From: Aureibaculum marinum
Lineage (GTDB): Bacteria; Bacteroidota; Bacteroidia; Flavobacteriales; Flavobacteriaceae
NCBI RefSeq assembly: GCF_003813905.1
Contig: NZ_RPFJ01000006.1
Coordinates: forward strand, 186,001-250,000
Reading direction: 5' to 3'
DNA length: 64,000 nucleotides
Shown here: positions 60,166 through 64,000 of the stretch, one piece after another
Layout of the letters: the number at the start of each line of letters is the position of its first letter
Numbering within the stretch: position 1 is the first letter of the stretch
Translations under genes and position numbers: made by a program
Notes under the pieces: model-generated
The model's database searches: none
The model's input: the letters and a program-made list of their open reading frames with translations, nothing else
What the model was told of the DNA's origin: nothing

Positions 60166-60582
60166 ATGAAGGTTCCATTTCATTTATCATTACCTTGTTT
60201 AGATATTGATAGAACTAAAGATTTTTATGTAGATAAACTAGGTGCTGACTCTGGTAGAATTGCTCAAAATTGGTTAGATATCAATTTGTATGGCAATCAA
60301 ATTACATTTACCCAATCAGGTAAATTCAACTTTAGTTTTCAAAATTATAGTTTTGAAGGAAAAATTTTACCCTCTTTTCATTTCGGTATTATTGTAGATA
60401 ATGATGTTTGGGAAAAGCTATACCAAAAAGTAATAGCTCAACAAATAGAACTTTTTGAAGAAATTACTTTTTTAAAAGGAAAAAAAGGTGAACATGCTTC
60501 ATTTTTTGTTAAAGACCCTAATGATTATATGGTAGAGTTTAAAACCTTTGCTATAAAAGAAGATGTTTTTAAAACGAATTAA
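60166..60582 (+). CDS. VOC (glyoxalase/dioxygenase superfamily) protein
   Basis: A 138-aa protein with two beta-alpha-beta-beta-beta modules: PFHLSLPCLDIDRTKDFYVDKLG at the N-terminus and FHFGIIVDNDVWEKLYQKV plus ASFFVKDPNDYMVEFKTF. His in HLSLP and Glu in MVEFK are at metal-ligand positions. The family covers glyoxalase I, dioxygenases and resistance proteins; substrate not decidable. Monocistronic, with a terminator downstream. Confidence 0.88.
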   Translation: MKVPFHLSLPCLDIDRTKDFYVDKLGADSGRIAQNWLDINLYGNQITFTQSGKFNFSFQNYSFEGKILPSFHFGIIVDNDVWEKLYQKVIAQQIELFEEITFLKGKKGEHASFFVKDPNDYMVEFKTFAIKEDVFKTN

Positions 60583-60652
60583 CAAAGAGAGACTCTATTA
60601 TATGTTAGAACAAAACGCAATAACATTTTAACCACTAAAATTTATTAGTAAT

Positions 60653-60684
60653 AAAAAGGCTTACCATATTGGTAAGCCTTTTTT
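60653..60684. terminator. bidirectional terminator after the VOC gene
   Basis: A 13-bp stem AAAAAGGCTTACC / GGTAAGCCTTTTT with a 5-base loop, flanked by A and T runs, serving both convergent genes. Confidence 0.88.
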
Positions 60685-60717
60685 CTTCATAAATCAACTT
60701 TCCCTTTTTCATATTGT

Positions 60718-61767
60718 TTACATCCTTTTTCTAGAAGTTGTTCTGCTTACAGTAGATTTAGTTCTGCTAGGAGTAGATTTTTGAGCAACTGTTCTTCGAG
60801 ATGAACTAGATGTTTTTCTTGCTTCAGTTCTAGAAGTACGTTGTACTGGTTTTCTTTCAACTTTATTTTGAACGGTAGTTCTAGCTCTTACAACTTTTTT
60901 TGAAGGAGATATTCTACTTCTATTTTGCACAACCTTTCTTTTTGGTGTATTATTTACTGTTCTTTTAGAACTAGTAACAGTTCTATTAGACGTGTTTCTA
61001 TGAGCTGTTTGTCTTCTCACTTCAGAACTTTCTCTTACTGTAGTGGCTCTTCTGTTTGTTCTATTAGTCCTTGCAAGATTAGAATTTCTTGTTCTTATCC
61101 TGGCATCTATGTTTTTAAAACTTCTTTTACGATTGTACTTTTTATTATAATGTCTTTTATGCTTATTTTTTCCATAATAGTAATTATATCGTACAGGTCT
61201 ATATCTATTTCTATATGGTTTATAACTTACTACAGTTCTGTGAAAAAATGGTAGAACAAAAAAGTTATGGAATGGGTGAAAAACATGGCGTCTGTTAAAT
61301 ACATTTACATAGCCTCTATGGTAAGAATATCTACCATAAGTATCATAGTAGATGTTTAAGCTACCAATACGTTTTACTCTATTAGATTGATAATTAATTC
61401 TAACATCACCTGCTCTAATTATACGTCCATAATTATCATAATAAATAGGCGTATTTTCAATTTGAATAATAGCTCCATAATCATCATATTGCACATAAGG
61501 ATCGTAATTATAACCTGAATTATAACTAATACTTACATTATTCAAATCAACACCTACATGCATTCCAGGTCGTGGATTAATATAAAAATCAAATTCTCCA
61601 TTTTGAAATATAGAAAATGTAATTCCTTCTTCTACAAAAGTGAAAGATTTATTAGTAGTAATAGTTGTATTTTGGATTTCTAAATTGGTGTTTGCATTAG
61701 TAGCAAAAATTTGTGTACTAATACTCAGTGCTATGACTGTAACAAATAATATTTTAAATTTTTTCAT
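60718..61767 (-). CDS. secreted basic protein with Arg/Ser/Thr-rich tail, unknown function
   Basis: A 349-aa protein: signal peptide (1-22, ending IFATNA), a Tyr/Asp/Gly-rich middle with repeated short strands (YDNYGRIIRAGDVRINYQS, RIGSLNIYYDTYGRY; about 45-150), an aromatic His/Phe/Tyr segment, and a 150-residue low-complexity tail of RxxR, SSRRT and TSRKR repeats with extremely high positive charge. It has no known domain to my eye. The tail may bind nucleic acid, polysaccharide or acidic surfaces outside the cytoplasm. A TTACTTTG box lies at 61841-61848. Confidence 0.75.
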   Translation of the reverse strand: MKKFKILFVTVIALSISTQIFATNANTNLEIQNTTITTNKSFTFVEEGITFSIFQNGEFDFYINPRPGMHVGVDLNNVSISYNSGYNYDPYVQYDDYGAIIQIENTPIYYDNYGRIIRAGDVRINYQSNRVKRIGSLNIYYDTYGRYSYHRGYVNVFNRRHVFHPFHNFFVLPFFHRTVVSYKPYRNRYRPVRYNYYYGKNKHKRHYNKKYNRKRSFKNIDARIRTRNSNLARTNRTNRRATTVRESSEVRRQTAHRNTSNRTVTSSKRTVNNTPKRKVVQNRSRISPSKKVVRARTTVQNKVERKPVQRTSRTEARKTSSSSRRTVAQKSTPSRTKSTVSRTTSRKRM

Positions 61768-61840
61768 AATTAAAGTGTTAAAAGTTAATACTAACAGGTT
61801 TTGGTTAACACTAACATGAAAATAAATACAAGCATCATGC

Positions 61841-61848
61841 CAAAGTAA
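61841..61848 (-). promoter_or_regulatory. -7 box TTACTTTG of the basic secreted protein gene
   Basis: 7 of 8 positions of TAnnTTTG on the minus strand, 73 bases before the start at 61767. Confidence 0.35.
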
Positions 61849-61900
61849 AAAAGCTTTATTTAATAAGGCTTTGAGTGTGGTTTTTAAGATTGAAATAATT

Positions 61901-62788
61901 TTAAACTAGTTTTTCTTTAAAAAAAGCTATGGTTCTACTCCAGGCTAATTTTGCAGCAGTTTCATCATAGCGAGGAGTGGTATCATTATGAAAACCATGA
62001 TTTGTTCCTTTATAGATATAAGCAGTATATTCTTTTTTATGTTTTTTTAGGGCGGCTTCGTAGGTAGGCCAACCAGTATTTACTCTTTTATCTAATTCAG
62101 CAAAGTGGAGTAGTAGAGGAGCTTTTATTTTAGGCACATCTTCTGTTGCCGCTTGCCCTCCATAAAAAGGTACAGAGGCTTTTAAATCAGGAATATGTAC
62201 GGCCATGTTATTAGAAATTAAACCTCCAAAGCAAAATCCAACAACACCAACATTACCTGAGCATTCTTTATGGATTTTTAAAAAATTGTAAGCGGAAATA
62301 AAGTCTTCTAACATTTCATTTCGGTCTCTTTTACGTTGCAATTCTCTACCTTCATCATCAGAACCTGGATAACCTCCTAACGGAAATAATGCATCAGGTG
62401 CGAAAGCAATAAACCCTTCAAGAGCTGCTTTGCGTGCAACATCTTCAATATGTGGATTTAAACCTCTATTTTCATGAACAACAATAATACCACCAAGTTT
62501 TTTGGAGTTATTAATTGGTCTAGTTAACAAGCCACGCATTTTTCCCGCTCCATTTGGTGAGTCATATTCTACATATTCAGAAGTTAATCTAGGGTCATTA
62601 AATTTTATTTGTTGAGCTTCGGTATATTTTGGCATTAAAAACGCTAATAATGAAGGTAAAGTTAATCCGCCTACAGCATAAACAGAAAGTTTATTCATAA
62701 AGTTTCTTCTATCTATTTTGTTATGGACATAGCTGTCATACAAATCAAAAACTTCTTGTTTAATATCTTCTTTATTAATGTTTTTCAT
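61901..62788 (-). CDS. dienelactone hydrolase family protein with Tat-type signal
   Basis: A 295-aa alpha/beta hydrolase. The N-terminal 50 residues are a Tat-like leader: [16 protein letters not shown] then a hydrophobic stretch. The hydrolase domain has the nucleophile Cys in [10 protein letters not shown], Asp in FAELDKRVN and His in GTNHGFHND, the DLH triad. Exported DLH-family esterases are common; the natural lactone or ester is unknown. It is divergent from priA. Confidence 0.88.
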   Translation of the reverse strand: MKNINKEDIKQEVFDLYDSYVHNKIDRRNFMNKLSVYAVGGLTLPSLLAFLMPKYTEAQQIKFNDPRLTSEYVEYDSPNGAGKMRGLLTRPINNSKKLGGIIVVHENRGLNPHIEDVARKAALEGFIAFAPDALFPLGGYPGSDDEGRELQRKRDRNEMLEDFISAYNFLKIHKECSGNVGVVGFCFGGLISNNMAVHIPDLKASVPFYGGQAATEDVPKIKAPLLLHFAELDKRVNTGWPTYEAALKKHKKEYTAYIYKGTNHGFHNDTTPRYDETAAKLAWSRTIAFFKEKLV

Positions 62789-62948
62789 TTTTTTAAGTTT
62801 TAATTTGTTGATTATCTTAGGGTTATAAATATAGTGATTATTTAATTAACTGTTTGTGTTTTTTATACTTTAATGTAATTGTAATGGTTCATTTTGTGAT
62901 TTAAATTATAAAATTATAGTGTAAACAATTTTCTAAGAATTAAAATTT

Positions 62949-62956
62949 TAACTTTG
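62949..62956 (+). promoter_or_regulatory. -7 box TAACTTTG of priA
   Basis: A perfect TAnnTTTG, 122 bases before the TTG start of priA, in the 290-bp divergent region. Confidence 0.55.
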
Positions 62957-63078
62957 CCTCTAGTAGTTTTGACATTATGATATTTTTTATCGAATTTGTT
63001 CAAAAAGATAATGAATATCACAAGTATTTTAAATTAATTTCCTAAAGGAAAAAATAGATTTTAAAAACATAAATATTT

Positions 63079-64000
63079 TTGAATAACTTCATAAACGTCA
63101 TATTGCCCCTGCCTTTGCAACAGTTATTTACTTATCGCATAACCGAAGCAGAAAAAAATTTTTTAGAAGTAGGAATGCGTGTTGCAGTCCCATTTGGAAA
63201 ATCAAAAATATATACAGCTATAGTTGAAGAAATTCACCAAAATAAACCAACAGCTTATGAAGCTAAAGACATTTTTCAAATATTAGATGATTCTCCTATA
63301 ATTACTAAGAATCAACTACAACATTGGCAATGGGTGGCAAAGTATTATATGTGTTCTTTGGGTGAAGTATTACGTACTGCTATTCCGTCTACATTTTTAT
63401 TAGAAAGTGAAACACAGGTAATTAAAAACAAAAATTTTGAAATAAATGAAACTTTATCTGATGATGAATTTCTAATTCTTGAAGCTTTAGAACATCAAGA
63501 TATTTTACCTATTCAAAAAATTAGTGATATACTCGATAAAAAAAGAGTGTTACCAATTTTAAATACACTATTGGCTAAAAATGCTATTGCATTGCGTGAA
63601 GAAATTATTGAGCAGTACAAGCCTAAGTTAGTAAAATACATACGACTTAATAATCGGTATGATAATCAAGAGGAATTAAGTAAATTATTGGATAAATTAA
63701 GTAGAGCCAATCAGCAACGGAATGCTGTAATGTCCTATTTTTCATTGTATGGGGCAAATAAAAAACCAATAAAGCAAAAGCAACTAAAAGAGGTTAGTAA
63801 AGTTTCTTCAGCAGTTATAAAAACTTTAGTTGATAAAGAAATATTTGAGGTTTATACCATTCAAACGGATCGTGTAAGTTTTACAGAAGCTACTGAAAAA
63901 TTTAAAGAACTTTCTAAATTTCAAGAAGAATGTTATAAGGGTTTAAATGCTAGTTTTCTAAAAAATGATGTGGTTTTATTACATGGTATCACCTCTAGTG
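63079..64000 (+). CDS. priA: primosomal protein N' (PriA helicase), N-terminal part (partial)
   Basis: An open frame running off the window end, 307 codons so far. Translation from TTG 63079 gives LNNFINVILPLPLQQLFTYRI, matching the start of PriA's 3'-DNA-binding domain. A TAA at 63070-63072 in the same frame excludes a longer protein and leaves TTG as the only usable start. The circularly permuted winged helix follows, and the last residues LLHGITSS are the beginning of the Walker A motif (normally GxTGSGKT). PriA restarts stalled replication forks. Confidence 0.93.
   Translation, partial: MNNFINVILPLPLQQLFTYRITEAEKNFLEVGMRVAVPFGKSKIYTAIVEEIHQNKPTAYEAKDIFQILDDSPIITKNQLQHWQWVAKYYMCSLGEVLRTAIPSTFLLESETQVIKNKNFEINETLSDDEFLILEALEHQDILPIQKISDILDKKRVLPILNTLLAKNAIALREEIIEQYKPKLVKYIRLNNRYDNQEELSKLLDKLSRANQQRNAVMSYFSLYGANKKPIKQKQLKEVSKVSSAVIKTLVDKEIFEVYTIQTDRVSFTEATEKFKELSKFQEECYKGLNASFLKNDVVLLHGITSS

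Noticed and set aside
61841-62788. Antisense or duplicated repeats suggesting a mobile element near the basic protein gene
   Set aside because: The repeats are codon-level Arg/Ser/Thr low complexity inside one reading frame; there are no terminal inverted repeats, transposase or target duplications.
1-64000. CRISPR array, prophage, integrative element, rRNA operon, toxin-antitoxin or restriction system
   Set aside because: I looked for regular repeats, integrases, phage genes, attachment-site duplications next to the tRNA and paired small toxin genes and found none; base composition and gene content are uniform across the window.

Overview
This 64 kb window is ordinary chromosomal sequence from an AT-rich member of the Bacteroidota, most likely a marine-type Flavobacteriaceae. 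The evidence is the low G+C content, frequent -7 promoter boxes of the TAnnTTTG type without Shine-Dalgarno-like leaders, SecA with the large Bacteroidota insertion, bacillithiol synthase BshA, flavobacterial-type LptD, outer-membrane proteins ending in Phe, and several small proteins that I recognise only as flavobacterial conserved hypotheticals. I see no rRNA, CRISPR array, insertion sequence, integrase or prophage. One tRNA gene (Arg, anticodon CCT) is present. The window opens inside an ABC-transporter ATPase gene and closes inside priA.

Layout. 1-3.8 kb: MacAB-like efflux operon (ATPase end, two FtsX-type permeases, HlyD-type adaptor), closed by a strong terminator. 3.9-15.8 kb: single metabolic and housekeeping genes (3-hydroxyacyl-CoA dehydrogenase, Gfo/Idh oxidoreductase, pcm, nadC, rlmH, aldo/keto reductase, adenosine deaminase, Bcp peroxiredoxin, manA, two small conserved proteins) and a divergent oxyR/dps peroxide-defence pair. 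15.9-22.8 kb: bshA, a HAD phosphatase, and an envelope cluster (lptD-like, N-acetylmuramoyl-L-alanine amidase, MlaD-like). 23.1-26.1 kb: a two-gene Fe-S electron-transfer module and a SPOR-like membrane protein. 26.2-34.3 kb: menaquinone genes menA, menC and menE, with a predicted copper-uptake locus (a small Cys/His membrane protein plus an OprC-like TonB receptor) between menA and menC. 34.4-40.5 kb: secA, a frameshifted small membrane ORF, DUF2795, a cobalamin adenosyltransferase, an unlisted 50-aa membrane protein, and DUF4126. 40.7-46.8 kb: hisS, folE, a 4-TM protein, a pair of bacterial PH-domain proteins, acyl-CoA reductase and ferredoxin. 47-56 kb: ychF, tgt, an LptF/G permease, an EamA transporter, glmM, a class V aminotransferase, an LpxL-like acyltransferase and a rhomboid protease. 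56-60 kb: polyamine operon (arginine decarboxylase, agmatinase, a deoxyhypusine-synthase-like protein lacking the catalytic lysine, and an acidic 108-aa protein) behind a structured 240-nt leader. 60-64 kb: VOC protein, a basic secreted protein, Tat-type dienelactone hydrolase, and the start of priA.

The best candidates for new biology are four. The first is the copper locus: the receptor carries CxxxM and HxM motifs spaced almost as in Pseudomonas OprC, next to an uncharacterised CNGQCHL membrane protein. The second is the polyamine operon with its lysine-less DHS-like enzyme, acidic partner and leader RNA/ORF. The third is a queuine tRNA-ribosyltransferase without zinc-binding cysteines. 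The fourth is a one-base frameshift in a 7-T tract upstream of secA. All functional calls are from motif reading by eye; no database search was run.
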